DNA of 58,345 bases, taken from NCBI GenBank assembly GCA_017381935.1, contig JAFOBG010000018.1, positions 1-58,345 of the forward strand. The letters are read 5' to 3'. The stretch comes from Alistipes sp. GTDB lineage: Bacteria; Bacteroidota; Bacteroidia; Bacteroidales; Rikenellaceae. The notes below the pieces were generated by a model, which was not told the DNA's origin, ran no database searches, and saw nothing but the letters and a program-made list of their open reading frames with translations. Position 1 is the stretch's first letter, and each line of letters begins with the position of its first letter. The position numbers and the translations under genes are program-made. Shown one piece after another: positions 1-8,154 of this stretch.

Positions 1-1207
1 TCAAATAGCGGTCAGCATTAAGCTTCTGTATCTGGTCAGGAGTACCACCCCAGCTATTATCCCAAGAGTTAACATCCTTAACCTTGAAATAGTTACCCTC
101 TGTTGCAACAATATTCTTTGCTACAAAAACATTGCTCTCTGCTGTAGCCTCCATAACAGTATTACCCCAATCATTGAATGTACCTGCTACAGCCCATGTA
201 ACAGATGGTGTTGGGTCAAGCTCAGGAGCAACGCTACCTGCAGTAACAACACAGTACATCAGACGCTCAGGATGGAAATATACATCATAAGCCGAAGCGT
301 CAGGAGCGATAATATTTGCCTCGCCGCAAGAGTTCCACACACCTGTAGTAATAGCAGTATTGCTTTGGCTTCCATAAGAGACATCCCAAGTTCTATCCTT
401 AACAATCTTGAAACCCTGGTCATTAAGATTTACAAGGTTGTAAGCAACAACATAGCTATCCACCTCATACATAGGAGCTGCATTTGCAGGATCCCAGCCC
501 TGGAATTGGCCTGCAATACCCCAAGTAGCACTAACAGTTGCACTTTGGCCTAAAGTGCCGAGGTTATATACCTGACCAGCCTCAGGAGCAAGGTTCATCT
601 CTTTGCTTGTAGAGCCAACCATATATGTAAGCACATGTGAGCCCTCAGCCAAAACTGGAACAATTACATTTACACCTGCAGGCATTGAGACCTGATAGAT
701 AGCCTCTTTCCCATCACCAAACAGGCCCTTATCGCCTGAGCTGATAAAAGTAACCTCCTCCTCTGCAGAATATACCAACAATGCACACTGCGCAGTCAAA
801 GCGACACCTCCTGCCAAGTCTGAGGTAGTACCTGCTACAGCCATACCGTCAGCTCCAAGTGCAGAGTTTACAATAACACTTGCCTTCTCGTTATATACCT
901 TTACCTGGCTACCCAAGAGCTGAGATACGCCGGCAGCAGTACAAGAAAACTTATTAGGCTCTGCAACGCTATTTGTAAAGGTAAATTTAGCACCACTTGC
1001 TACAGACTCAACTACCAAAGACTCATCGCCCTCCCAAGCAGCCTTCCAAACATTACCTGCCTGTTCAAGAGCAATACGAGAGTATGCAGACTCAATACTT
1101 GCTACAAATGAGAGCTCATCTGCAGCGCTATCCACATCATTCTTATCACACGCTGCAAGAGAGAATGTCATCACTGCAGCCATCAAAACATACAAAAACT
1201 TCTTCAT
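1..1207 (-). CDS. Carbohydrate-binding/fimbrillin-like lipoprotein (partial, C-terminus off the edge)
   Basis: Open frame read on the minus strand from an ATG at 1207 to the window edge, so the 3' part is missing (402 codons visible). It starts with a lipoprotein signal peptide ending in the lipobox SLAAC (Cys20), so the mature protein should be lipid-anchored, probably in the outer membrane. An N-terminal region (about 25-210) resembles fimbrillin-like lipoproteins (conserved W-x-x-GD and a repeated Y-x-x-G-x-F style). It is followed by two SusE/SusF-like units, the first with GWDP, VAYNL and TWDVSYG, the second with NDWG. The paralogue at 1429-2979 carries the same TWDVSYG segment. SusE/SusF family proteins bind starch or other glycans at the cell surface; the ligand here is inferred only. 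It lies 12 nt downstream of a 47-codon peptide gene and is probably co-transcribed with it. Confidence 0.72.
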   Translation of the reverse strand, partial: MKKFLYVLMAAVMTFSLAACDKNDVDSAADELSFVASIESAYSRIALEQAGNVWKAAWEGDESLVVESVASGAKFTFTNSVAEPNKFSCTAAGVSQLLGSQVKVYNEKASVIVNSALGADGMAVAGTTSDLAGGVALTAQCALLVYSAEEEVTFISSGDKGLFGDGKEAIYQVSMPAGVNVIVPVLAEGSHVLTYMVGSTSKEMNLAPEAGQVYNLGTLGQSATVSATWGIAGQFQGWDPANAAPMYEVDSYVVAYNLVNLNDQGFKIVKDRTWDVSYGSQSNTAITTGVWNSCGEANIIAPDASAYDVYFHPERLMYCVVTAGSVAPELDPTPSVTWAVAGTFNDWGNTVMEATAESNVFVAKNIVATEGNYFKVKDVNSWDNSWGGTPDQIQKLNADRYL

Positions 1208-1219
1208 ATCTCTAATTGT

Positions 1220-1363
1220 TTACTTCCACTGATCACTTACATCATTATTTCCAAACTCCGGCAAAGTAACCATTCCATCAGCCATAGAGGCTGCAAAGCC
1301 TCGCTCAAGGGCAACATCCAATGGTCTAACCATCGGTTCTGTGTAATTAAATTCTTTTCTCAT
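1220..1363 (-). CDS. Small acidic peptide (47 aa) preceding a lipoprotein gene
   Basis: A 48-codon frame (ATG at 1361-1363, TAA at 1220-1222) just upstream of the lipoprotein gene ending in the left edge. The product has no signal peptide or membrane segment. It shares a layout with the 42-aa peptide at 3011-3139: a short basic start, an aromatic-x-x-P segment, a hydrophobic-acidic V/L-D/E-V stretch, a G-F-A/S-x-S motif in the middle (GFAAS here), and an acidic tail ending in D-V-x-x-x-W. Both sit immediately before a lipoprotein paralogue in the same direction, and this is the main support for their being real genes. Function unknown; similar short proteins are common before surface lipoproteins in Bacteroidales, but I cannot name a family. 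Confidence 0.6.
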   Translation of the reverse strand: MRKEFNYTEPMVRPLDVALERGFAASMADGMVTLPEFGNNDVSDQWK

Positions 1364-1386
1364 TCTTTACTGTTTATTTATTCACT

Positions 1387-1412
1387 CTAAAGCCGTTTTC
1401 GGGCGGCTTTAG
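1387..1412 (-). repeat. Intra-operon hairpin
   Basis: A 9-bp perfect stem (CTAAAGCCG / CGGCTTTAG) with an 8-nt loop lies between the end of the 516-aa lipoprotein gene and the downstream peptide gene. There is no T-tract on the minus strand, so a processing or mRNA-stability hairpin, or an attenuating terminator, is more likely than a strong terminator. Confidence 0.5.
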
Positions 1413-1428
1413 GATTTGTTTGCATATA

Positions 1429-2979
1429 TTACTTTATTCCTATTGAACTTCCCGTAACAGTATTACCTTTTGCACTGATAGTAACTTTTGAATCGCTAGA
1501 TTGCCAACCATTACCATTGTGAACAAGATAATTAAATGTCTTGCCGACCAACTCTGAAGGAACAATAATACTCCAAGTATAATTACCCTCAAAGGTCATC
1601 TCTGTACCAGGCCAACTAGTGTCTAATGATGAGCCAGATCCCCAAACGTGAATCTTCATTGTACTACCCCACCACTGCTTAGAGTTAGCTGTATTTAGCT
1701 GAACTTTCAATTTAATAATAGTCTCCTCAAGCGTTACTGTTGCACCATTTCTTGTAATAGTTACATTTGCAGCATCACTCTTCTTGCTGTCAGAAACAAA
1801 CTGATAGTTAAGGCTGCTACCAATATAGTCGCCACTTATAGCATAAGTATTACCGTTTACAATGGCTCCCCCTGCTGGTGTAATGAGAGTCTCACCACTC
1901 TTCAATATGATGTAAAGAGGACTCCAATTTGCCTTATTGTTAATAGTGATATTAACCATAAGATCAGTATATTCCTCTACACACTCATACTTAAACTTAG
2001 AAGCAGATGCATTAAAATATATATCAAACTTACCATTCTTAGCAACCTTGATATTCTGACTATTCTCTGAAATAATATCGTGTTCAACGCCTACTTCAAG
2101 TACTGATACTGCACTTGGACCATAACTTACATCCCAAGTGTTGCCCTTAACAATCTTAATCTCATCGTCCTTATAAAGCTCAATATTTCTTGCTACGCAC
2201 CATCCATCTTTATCCTCATACATAGTTACAGTCTTGCCAGCAGCTACATCCCAACCCTGGAATGAACCGACAACACCGTACTCTGTAGCTACTGGAGTCA
2301 GATTGCCAAGGTTGTAAACCTTACCAGGTTTCAAAGCAATTTTAGTCTCCTTGTACTTTACGCCGTCAATAAAGCATGACAAAGTAGCCTCAATTTTACT
2401 ATTAGTACCAAAATAAAAGGCTATGAAGTTCTCACCAGCACCATTATCAAATGTAACTGTTTGATTATAGGAGCCATTAACAGCAAAAACTTTATGATCT
2501 CCATTGTTCACTGTAAATGTAATAGCTTTATCGCCATTGTATGTATAACGGAAGAATGATGTATTAGCCTCAAGTTGAACGGTCATACCTGTTTCAAATG
2601 TTGCAGATGTTCCTCCAAAGCTCCAACCTTTCTTACCAGCTTTAGAATCCAAATTAGCCACTGGATCAATTCTCACAGTCTTACCAATAAGAGATGTTAC
2701 GCCATCTTGAGTACTAGTAAACTTCTCTCCATCATAGGTAAATGTGTAACTTTTATCAGTACCTTCCTCTACTATAACCTGATCGCCTTCTTCCCAGATA
2801 GTGTTCCAAGTCTTGTCGCCATCTGCATCATCAATATATGCACGAGTATTACCATTTACAATCTCTGCATAGAAAGAGAGGCTCTCACCACACTGCTCTA
2901 CAACCTCGTCGGTCTTTGTACAAGCTGCCGCGCCTATGATTACCAGCGCAGCCAAAATCAAATTAAAAATCTTTTTCAT
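1429..2979 (-). CDS. SusE/SusF-like carbohydrate-binding lipoprotein with C-terminal CBM26-like module
   Basis: 516 aa. A lipoprotein signal ends at Cys20 (GAAAC). Residues about 30-225 form a fimbrillin-like N-terminal region. About 235-325 is a SusE/SusF-type unit with GWDV, MYED and TWDVSYG, also present in the neighbouring paralogue. About 425-515 resembles starch-binding module family 26: regularly spaced aromatics including QWWG, HVWG, SWPGTEM and NYTW, the pattern seen at the C-terminus of some amylases. The inferred role is binding of starch or another alpha-glucan at the outer membrane; no SusC/SusD or glycosidase is visible here, so the substrate is inference. The start is the first ATG, 31 nt after the upstream 42-aa peptide gene, and both share the promoter at 3180-3187. 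Confidence 0.75.
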   Translation of the reverse strand: MKKIFNLILAALVIIGAAACTKTDEVVEQCGESLSFYAEIVNGNTRAYIDDADGDKTWNTIWEEGDQVIVEEGTDKSYTFTYDGEKFTSTQDGVTSLIGKTVRIDPVANLDSKAGKKGWSFGGTSATFETGMTVQLEANTSFFRYTYNGDKAITFTVNNGDHKVFAVNGSYNQTVTFDNGAGENFIAFYFGTNSKIEATLSCFIDGVKYKETKIALKPGKVYNLGNLTPVATEYGVVGSFQGWDVAAGKTVTMYEDKDGWCVARNIELYKDDEIKIVKGNTWDVSYGPSAVSVLEVGVEHDIISENSQNIKVAKNGKFDIYFNASASKFKYECVEEYTDLMVNITINNKANWSPLYIILKSGETLITPAGGAIVNGNTYAISGDYIGSSLNYQFVSDSKKSDAANVTITRNGATVTLEETIIKLKVQLNTANSKQWWGSTMKIHVWGSGSSLDTSWPGTEMTFEGNYTWSIIVPSELVGKTFNYLVHNGNGWQSSDSKVTISAKGNTVTGSSIGIK

Positions 2980-3010
2980 CGTCTTTTGTCTTTTAACTGT
3001 TAAACATAGG

Positions 3011-3139
3011 TTACCACTCTACATCCTCCTCACCATAAGAAGGACCATCAATTCCACCTTCCAGACTGAGCGAAAAGCCCTGCTCAGCAAAGAATCTCTC
3101 TACCTCAAGGGTAGGTGCTAAATAAAGTTTTTTGTTCAT
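3011..3139 (-). CDS. Small acidic peptide (42 aa) preceding a lipoprotein gene
   Basis: 43-codon frame with ATG at 3137-3139 and TAA at 3011-3013. It is the first gene after a good promoter (3180-3187), with a leader of roughly 35 nt. The peptide has the same layout as the one at 1220-1363: Y-L-A-P start, L-E-V-E-R segment, central GFSLS, glycine-rich stretch, acidic end with E-D-V-E-W. No signal peptide. The pairing with a lipoprotein paralogue downstream is repeated twice in this operon. Function unknown. Confidence 0.62.
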   Translation of the reverse strand: MNKKLYLAPTLEVERFFAEQGFSLSLEGGIDGPSYGEEDVEW

Positions 3140-3179
3140 GTTTCGTTATAGTTTTAGTTGTTGTATTTTCGGTATTGTA

Positions 3180-3187
3180 CAAAATTA
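3180..3187 (-). promoter_or_regulatory. Promoter -7 box for the peptide/lipoprotein operon
   Basis: Minus-strand TAATTTTG, an exact TAnnTTTG match, 40 nt before the 42-aa peptide ATG. No clear -33 TTG. Confidence 0.55.
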
Positions 3188-3397
3188 ATAAAAAACATAT
3201 TGGAATAACTATAAAAAAACCTTAAACATGATGAGTTGCACAAAAAACGCTATGAGTGGTTATTTTCTGGGGTTCAAATGAAATAGGCTCAATTATATCA
3301 AACCTAAAATAAGCTATAAATAGCTTGTCTCTCTTCTACTAAGAGTATAATCTTAACACAAAAAGAGCAATACAAAGAGAAATTGCAGTGGAAATAC

Positions 3398-3480
3398 AAC
3401 GCTCGGCACAAAAACCAGCAAAGGGCAGTACGCATTAGTACAGCCCTTTGCTGGTTATTTGGGTTAGCGGAAGTAAGTGC
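3398..3480. repeat. Intergenic hairpin element (diverged relative, copy C)
   Basis: A 14-bp perfect stem (left arm 3413-3426, right arm 3443-3456) encloses a loop with AGTAC and GTACA. It is preceded by AACGCTCG and followed by TTAGCGG, the same landmarks as in the 129-bp elements at 3519-3647 and 11096-11224, but the stem sequence is completely different. Architecture is conserved while stem sequence is not. Confidence 0.6.
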
Positions 3481-3518
3481 CCCACTATCACAACAAAGTT
3501 CAATTAGAGTGTCGCCCA

Positions 3519-3647
3519 ATTTTGTTGGCAAAAGGTAGCAGTTGCAACGCTCGACAAAAAATCCCAGCGATGGATAGTACAAAACGTACAGCCATTACTG
3601 GGACTTTTTTATTAGCGGCAGCAACTGCTGCCTTTTCACGACAAAAT
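3519..3647. mobile_element. 129-bp palindromic MITE-like element, copy A
   Basis: The ends are inverted repeats: ATTTTGTTGGCAAAAGG on the left and CCTTTTCACGACAAAAT on the right. The centre is a strong hairpin, CCCAGCGATGG / CCATTACTGGG, flanked by an A6 tract on the left and T6 on the right, so it could terminate transcription in both directions. Copy B at 11096-11224 is the same length and nearly identical. A further block before it (TATCAC, then CAATTAGAGT, then CGCCCA, 3486-3519) recurs at about 10752-10787. It lies just past the 3' end of the YitT gene. No transposase is encoded. Confidence 0.75.
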
Positions 3648-3668
3648 CACAACAAAATCACGACAAAA

Positions 3669-4583
3669 CTAAATCTTATTCAATGCATCAAAACCCTTAC
3701 CATACACGCCCATTACAGAGCCGATGGTGATAAATGCATCGGGATCTACCTGCTGTGCGATTTTAAGGATGGTTGGGGTATCACGTTTACGACACACAAC
3801 CATAACGATATTATGAGAATGTTTTGTGTACCAACCTTTTGCGTCGATTACTGTAGCTCCACGATGTGCTATATTATTCATAGCGTCAGCCATAGCCTGA
3901 TAGTCTTGACAAACAATCATAATCTGGTTTGACTGTTGGTTACCTGTCATGAGCATATCTACAACGTAGCTAAATACGGCAGTCATAACAAAACCATAGA
4001 TTACACCGTCAATACCGATATTTGCAGATGCAGGGAGCATCAGAGCTGAGGCGATGATTACAGAGTCTATTGAACGAACTATTTTGCCGTAAGAGACTGT
4101 ACGATACTTGTTTATAATCATTGCCACAATATCTACGCCACCTGTAGAGCCTCCTTGAGCAAAGCTCATTGCCACACCCACACCGGAGAAGATACCGCCA
4201 AGGATTGTTGAGAGTAGGCGGTTGTCTAAATTAAAGATATCCATCACCGTTCCATCAGGCAACGTGAATACAGCCTGCATGGTTGACATTGCGAAGGAGA
4301 GCATACAGACACAGAAGATAGTCTTAATACCGAACTTCCAGCCCACTATAAAGCCTGCAATAATTAGCAGTATAGCGTTGATAATAAAGACCATAACGCC
4401 GATACTGATTGTTCCGCCCGTAGCATAGTAGATAAGCAGTGAGAGGCCGGATGCACCACCACCCATACACTTTGCTGGAAGGATACACCCTATCCAACCA
4501 AAGGCGTAACAAAACATACCAACGGTCATCAGTATATACTCTTTAACAACCGTAAAAACGCTTGACTTACCTAATTCAATCAT
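3669..4583 (-). CDS. YitT-family membrane protein (DUF161 + DUF2179)
   Basis: 304 aa. Five or six hydrophobic segments span about residues 12-210 (YitT_membrane/DUF161), and the C-terminal 80 residues form the soluble DUF2179 domain (about 220-300). The glycine-rich GGGASGLSLL and GGSTGGVDIVAMI segments are typical of the family. Function in the family is poorly defined; a transport role at the inner membrane is usually assumed. The ATG at 4583 lies 25 nt after a good promoter. It is transcribed alone, with its 3' end close to MITE-like copy A, which could act as its terminator. Confidence 0.88.
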   Translation of the reverse strand: MIELGKSSVFTVVKEYILMTVGMFCYAFGWIGCILPAKCMGGGASGLSLLIYYATGGTISIGVMVFIINAILLIIAGFIVGWKFGIKTIFCVCMLSFAMSTMQAVFTLPDGTVMDIFNLDNRLLSTILGGIFSGVGVAMSFAQGGSTGGVDIVAMIINKYRTVSYGKIVRSIDSVIIASALMLPASANIGIDGVIYGFVMTAVFSYVVDMLMTGNQQSNQIMIVCQDYQAMADAMNNIAHRGATVIDAKGWYTKHSHNIVMVVCRKRDTPTILKIAQQVDPDAFITIGSVMGVYGKGFDALNKI

Positions 4584-4607
4584 ATCAGAATGGGATTATT
4601 AATGTCG

Positions 4608-4638
4608 CAAAGGTACAAATTTTAAGCAAAACTGCAAA
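4608..4638 (-). promoter_or_regulatory. Promoter of the YitT gene
   Basis: Minus strand: TTTG (4635-4638), 19 nt, then TACCTTTG (4608-4615), an exact Bacteroidetes-type -33/-7 pair. Confidence 0.72.
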
Positions 4639-4687
4639 TACGAGCAGGTCTTTAAACACATTATCTGCAGAAAGCTTACTAAAATAG

Positions 4688-4716
4688 AATAGGGCTGTCA
4701 GATTGACAACCCTATT
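4688..4716. terminator. Hairpin terminator after the small outer-membrane protein gene
   Basis: 13-nt arms (4688-4700 and 4704-4716), one mismatch, 3-nt loop, with T-rich sequence on either side. It lies 22 nt beyond the stop at 4739 (minus) and is suitable as its terminator. Confidence 0.6.
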
Positions 4717-4738
4717 TTATATCAAAGCAGTCAAGTCT

Positions 4739-5230
4739 TTAGAAACGCCAAGTTGCAGAGAGACCTGCATTGAACAGACCCGAACCGAAGAAACTCATAC
4801 CATGCTCTGCCACAGAGACTACACCGACGTGTGGTGTAACGTCAATTGCAAGGCGAATAGGCACCTTCTTAAACTCAATACCGAACTTAGCCATACCTGC
4901 TACGCCAAAATGAGCAGAACCTTTAGAGCCACCAACAAATGCACCAACACCACAATCAAAGAACCAGCTACCTGCATTTGGAGTCCAGTTCCAATTATAT
5001 GGATTCCATGCATGGAGAGCAGTAAAGTTAAAACCACTACCCCAGCCAATACCGAGACGACCCTCAACATATACATCATTTCCATAGAAGCACTCTGCTA
5101 CCAACTCTCCACCAGTACCAAGACGGAGACCTACAGCATAACGAGAGTTCTTTGCCACATCAACAGTCTCCTTTGCATAAGCTGTTGAAACACAAAACAA
5201 TGCTACAATAACAAGTAAAAATTTCTTCAT
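4739..5230 (-). CDS. Small secreted/outer-membrane beta-barrel-like protein
   Basis: 163 aa with a clear Sec signal peptide (MKKF start, hydrophobic core, AYA cleavage site near residue 19). The mature part is rich in glycine and aromatic residues in alternating patterns (GLRLGTGGEL, GIGWGSGFNF, FGVAGMAKFG) and ends in W-R-F, a terminal aromatic as in outer-membrane barrels. About 145 residues would allow an 8-stranded barrel. No named family recognised; the role is inferred from composition only. Promoter at 5306-5313, terminator at 4688-4716: a single-gene unit. Confidence 0.7.
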   Translation of the reverse strand: MKKFLLVIVALFCVSTAYAKETVDVAKNSRYAVGLRLGTGGELVAECFYGNDVYVEGRLGIGWGSGFNFTALHAWNPYNWNWTPNAGSWFFDCGVGAFVGGSKGSAHFGVAGMAKFGIEFKKVPIRLAIDVTPHVGVVSVAEHGMSFFGSGLFNAGLSATWRF

Positions 5231-5305
5231 AGCTTTAGAATTTAAATTTAGGTTTGTAAATAATTATAATCGTTCTTAAGTCATTTCAGCACTTATTGTA
5301 TATGA

Positions 5306-5313
5306 CAAAGATA
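5306..5313 (-). promoter_or_regulatory. Promoter -7 box for the small outer-membrane protein gene
   Basis: Minus-strand TATCTTTG, an exact TAnnTTTG, about 75 nt upstream of the ATG at 5230, giving a longer leader than most genes here. Confidence 0.6.
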
Positions 5314-5345
5314 TAATAATTCTCATACATATACAAATTTTATCA

Positions 5346-6299
5346 CTATTTTTTACCGCAAACAGGAAACAGTTTTCCCTGATAAAGACCCTTTTCTTGC
5401 AGTCTCTTTTCAAGCATCATCCACAGAGTCTCATTTCTGACCAGACCCCAATTTCTACCATAGTGATAACGAGGTGGGGCTTCGCTTGCAAAACGCTCAA
5501 CAACAATATCGGGTCTTAGGCGTACAAGTATCTCCGAAAACAGCTCGATATACTCATCAACTGTCCAGAAGCGAAACTGCTGAGGGTCAATATCATACTG
5601 CTCTGCCATGGTCGTACCACGAAAGACTTGCAACTGATGAAACTTTATTGTTGTCAGAGGCAATGAATTGATTTTATCTGTTTGCGCTATAAGTTCCTCA
5701 TCACTCTGCCCAGGCAAGCCCAAAATAAAGTGAGCTCCGCAGTGAATACCCCTCTGCGCCGTCATCTCTACTGCCCGTACTGCCGTTGCGTAATCATGAC
5801 CTCGATTTACAGCCTGCAGAGTTGCATCATTTGTCGATTCTATGCCATATTCAAGAGCTACATAGTGAGTCTTTGCAAGAGTGGCAAAATAGTCGAGTAT
5901 CCGACTATCTATACAGTCTGGGCGAGTTCCTACGACAATGCCTGCAACAAGTGGATTTTCAAGAGCCTGACTATATACTTTCTGCAAAACCTCAAGCGGA
6001 GCATAGGTATTAGAAAATGATTGAAAATAGGCAAGATAACGAGAGGCTGTACGATACCTACGCTGATGAAACTCTATACCCTCTTCAATCTGTTGCTTAA
6101 CACTCTTTGTCGGTTGACAATAAGAGGGGGTAAAGGCGGCATTATTACAAAATGTACAGCCTCCTGTAGATATCGTTCCATCACGATTAGGGCATGTAAA
6201 GCCTGCATTGACAGCAACCTTCTGCACTCGACTGCCAAACAATCGCTTGAAATAGGCTGCATAGCTGTTATATGGTCTATCGTCTCCCCAGATGTACAT
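5346..6299 (-). CDS. TIGR01212-family radical SAM protein (YhcC-like)
   Basis: Radical SAM enzyme of the YhcC/TIGR01212 family. The diagnostic N-terminal region reads AGFTCPNRDGT then GGCTFC, supplying the cysteines for the 4Fe-4S cluster. Later family blocks are present (YFQSFSNTYAP, GTRPDCI, EYGIES, GLPGQSDEE, FHQLQVFRGT). The reaction of this family is not established. The frame is open up to 6371, but I chose the ATG at 6299 (MYIWGDD) because it matches the usual family N-terminus and the minus-strand promoter TACTTTTG (6304-6311) ends only 4 nt before it, implying a leaderless mRNA. It is divergent from cdd. Confidence 0.85.
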   Translation of the reverse strand: MYIWGDDRPYNSYAAYFKRLFGSRVQKVAVNAGFTCPNRDGTISTGGCTFCNNAAFTPSYCQPTKSVKQQIEEGIEFHQRRYRTASRYLAYFQSFSNTYAPLEVLQKVYSQALENPLVAGIVVGTRPDCIDSRILDYFATLAKTHYVALEYGIESTNDATLQAVNRGHDYATAVRAVEMTAQRGIHCGAHFILGLPGQSDEELIAQTDKINSLPLTTIKFHQLQVFRGTTMAEQYDIDPQQFRFWTVDEYIELFSEILVRLRPDIVVERFASEAPPRYHYGRNWGLVRNETLWMMLEKRLQEKGLYQGKLFPVCGKK

Positions 6300-6303
6300 A
6301 GTG

Positions 6304-6351
6304 CAAAAGTAGTTACAATTTTGGTAATTTTGCAACAAATTTGTATATTTG
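6304..6351. promoter_or_regulatory. Divergent promoters for yhcC-like (minus) and cdd (plus)
   Basis: Minus-strand TACTTTTG at 6304-6311, 4 nt from the ATG at 6299. Plus-strand TTTTG at 6319-6323, 20 nt, then TATATTTG at 6344-6351, about 50 nt before the cdd ATG. Confidence 0.62.
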
Positions 6352-6401
6352 TAGTTCAAAGAATAAAACAACGGAACTTGATTCCTTAATATTTATAGAT
6401 T

Positions 6402-6857
6402 ATGGAGAAAAAACTCGAAATCGGTTACTACCACTACTCTTCACTCGAAGAGCTGCCTACCGACGACAGAGTATTAGTCGTTGAGGCACAAATTGCCTTA
6501 AAGAAGGCTTATCCTAAATATTCAGGTTTTAGCGTAGGTGCGGCAGTACGTCTTGCAAGCGGGAAAATCCTCCACGGAGCAAACTCCGAGAGCGAAGTAT
6601 TCCCTTCAGGCATCTGTGCCGAGCGCAGTGTGCTATACTATGCTGAGGCCATACACGCAGGCGATCCGGTCGTTGCCCTTGCCATAGCTTCAGACCCTTC
6701 CGAAAGAGAGTGCTACCCTTGCGGAGCATGCCGTCAGGTAATTCTTGATGTACAACGTCGTCAAGGCACCCCTATTCGTCTGATTATGAGTGGCAACGGC
6801 ACTGCATCTATTGTTGATAATGCAGAGGCTTTACTACCATTTACATTTCAACTATAA
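6402..6857 (+). CDS. cdd: Cytidine deaminase
   Basis: 151 aa, normal length for a homotetrameric cytidine deaminase that converts cytidine/deoxycytidine to uridine/deoxyuridine in pyrimidine salvage. The zinc site is complete: C72-A-E74 (catalytic Glu74) and P-C107-G-A-C110. The substrate-binding segment FSVGAAV (about 43-49) and N61-S-E-S-E are present. First gene of a plus-strand run (cdd, pseudouridine synthase, dtd, two nucleases). A hairpin at 6887-6918 separates it from the next gene. Confidence 0.93.
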   Translation: MEKKLEIGYYHYSSLEELPTDDRVLVVEAQIALKKAYPKYSGFSVGAAVRLASGKILHGANSESEVFPSGICAERSVLYYAEAIHAGDPVVALAIASDPSERECYPCGACRQVILDVQRRQGTPIRLIMSGNGTASIVDNAEALLPFTFQL

Positions 6858-6886
6858 CCAAAGGTAAGTTCATTCAGTGGTGGCGA

Positions 6887-6918
6887 TTTGAGAGAGCATT
6901 TTGTCATACTCTCTCGAA
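6887..6918 (+). repeat. Hairpin between cdd and the pseudouridine synthase gene
   Basis: 10-bp stem (TTTGAGAGAG / CTCTCTCGAA, one G-T pair) with a 12-nt loop. No T-run follows; possibly a weak terminator or an mRNA end-protection hairpin. Confidence 0.4.
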
Positions 6919-6985
6919 TAATAATAGGCTACCATGATATAATCTACAATAAACTAACAGACTAATTTATAGAACAGACCTTACT

Positions 6986-7684
6986 ATGTTTCATCCAAAC
7001 GATATAATTTTTGAAGACAACCATCTGATTGTCGTTAACAAACGGTGTGGCGACCTTGTACAACCCGACCCAAATGGAGATTCTGCACTTGAAAACGAGA
7101 TAAAGGCATTTATAAAGGTGCGCGACAACAAACCCTTTGATGTCTTTTTGGGTGTTGTTCATCGCATAGACCGCCCCGTAAGTGGCGTTGTACTCTTTGC
7201 CAAGACCACAAAGGCTCTTACACGTATGAATGAGATGATTCGCAAAGGCGAGATTTCAAAACGCTATTGGGCCATTGTCGAGAATCGCCCTCAGACAGAG
7301 AGTGGAGAGCTTACTCACTATATTCTGCGTGATGGCAAAAGCAACCGTTCATACTGTTACAACACCCCTAAGGGGGATGCTAAAAAGGCTCTACTACGAT
7401 ACAATGTCTTAGGATGTTCTGACCGATACACACTTGTAGAGGTTGAGCTACTAACGGGTCGTCATCACCAAATCAGAGCCCAACTCTCAAAGATTGGTTG
7501 TCCTATAAAGGGAGACTTAAAATATGGAGCAAAGCGCTCAAATCCAAATGGAGGTATATCACTACACTCCCGCAGCATGTCATTTATCCACCCTGTGCGC
7601 AAAGAGAGCATAACAATCGAAGCTCCTGTGCCGACAGATGACAATCTATGGTTATACTTCGCACAATCACAAGCCGGATTATAG
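6986..7684 (+). CDS. RluA-family RNA pseudouridine synthase (no S4 domain)
   Basis: 232 aa, the catalytic domain only. The family motif H59-R-I-D62-R-P-V-S-G contains the catalytic aspartate. Further motifs: KRYWAIV, LLTGRHHQIRAQL and a C-terminal LHSRSMSFIHP. Enzymes of this type isomerise uridine to pseudouridine in 23S rRNA or tRNA; the absence of an S4 domain suggests an RluA/RluC-like or tRNA target, not decidable here. The stop at 7684 and the dtd ATG at 7686 are one base apart, so the two are co-transcribed. Confidence 0.88.
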   Translation: MFHPNDIIFEDNHLIVVNKRCGDLVQPDPNGDSALENEIKAFIKVRDNKPFDVFLGVVHRIDRPVSGVVLFAKTTKALTRMNEMIRKGEISKRYWAIVENRPQTESGELTHYILRDGKSNRSYCYNTPKGDAKKALLRYNVLGCSDRYTLVEVELLTGRHHQIRAQLSKIGCPIKGDLKYGAKRSNPNGGISLHSRSMSFIHPVRKESITIEAPVPTDDNLWLYFAQSQAGL

Positions 7685-7685
7685 T

Positions 7686-8138
7686 ATGAGAGCAGTAATT
7701 CAGAGAGTTAAGAGTTGCCATGTTGACATTGCCGGCCAAACCGTTGGCAGTATAGAGAGTGGTCTGCTCATTTTGTTAGGAGTAGAAGCGGATGACACTC
7801 AGGAGGATATAGAGTGGTTAGCCGGCAAAATATCTCGTCTCAGAATTTTTGACGATGAGAATGGAGTAATGAACCTCGATATAAATCAGGCAGGTGGCAG
7901 AGCGTTGGTAGTAAGTCAATTTACACTTTACGCCTCAACAAAGAAGGGTAATCGCCCATCCTATATTCGCTCAGCTCCAGAGCCCGTTTCTCGTCCTATG
8001 TACAACCAATTTGTTGCCTACTTAGAGCAGCTTTTAGCCACAAAGGTCGAGACCGGCGAGTTTGGTGCCGATATGCAGGTCTCTCTTATAAACGACGGGC
8101 CTGTAACCATCTGCATAGACACAAAGAATAAAGAATAA
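7686..8138 (+). CDS. dtd: D-aminoacyl-tRNA deacylase
   Basis: 150 aa. Recycles D-aminoacyl-tRNAs (and glycyl-tRNA-Ala), protecting translation from D-amino acids. Both active-site signatures are present: SQFTL in the middle and the C-terminal NDGPVTI. The ATG at 7686 was chosen because MRAVIQRV is the universal start of the family; an upstream in-frame ATG at 7638 lies inside the preceding gene. Tight coupling to the pseudouridine synthase gene (1-nt gap) indicates an operon. Confidence 0.95.
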   Translation: MRAVIQRVKSCHVDIAGQTVGSIESGLLILLGVEADDTQEDIEWLAGKISRLRIFDDENGVMNLDINQAGGRALVVSQFTLYASTKKGNRPSYIRSAPEPVSRPMYNQFVAYLEQLLATKVETGEFGADMQVSLINDGPVTICIDTKNKE

Positions 8139-8154
8139 TCAAACCTAAACAACA

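Noticed and set aside
2575-3003. 142-aa plus-strand ORF opposite the lipoprotein gene
   Set aside because: Antisense shadow of a gene with signal peptide, domain structure and promoter on the minus strand.
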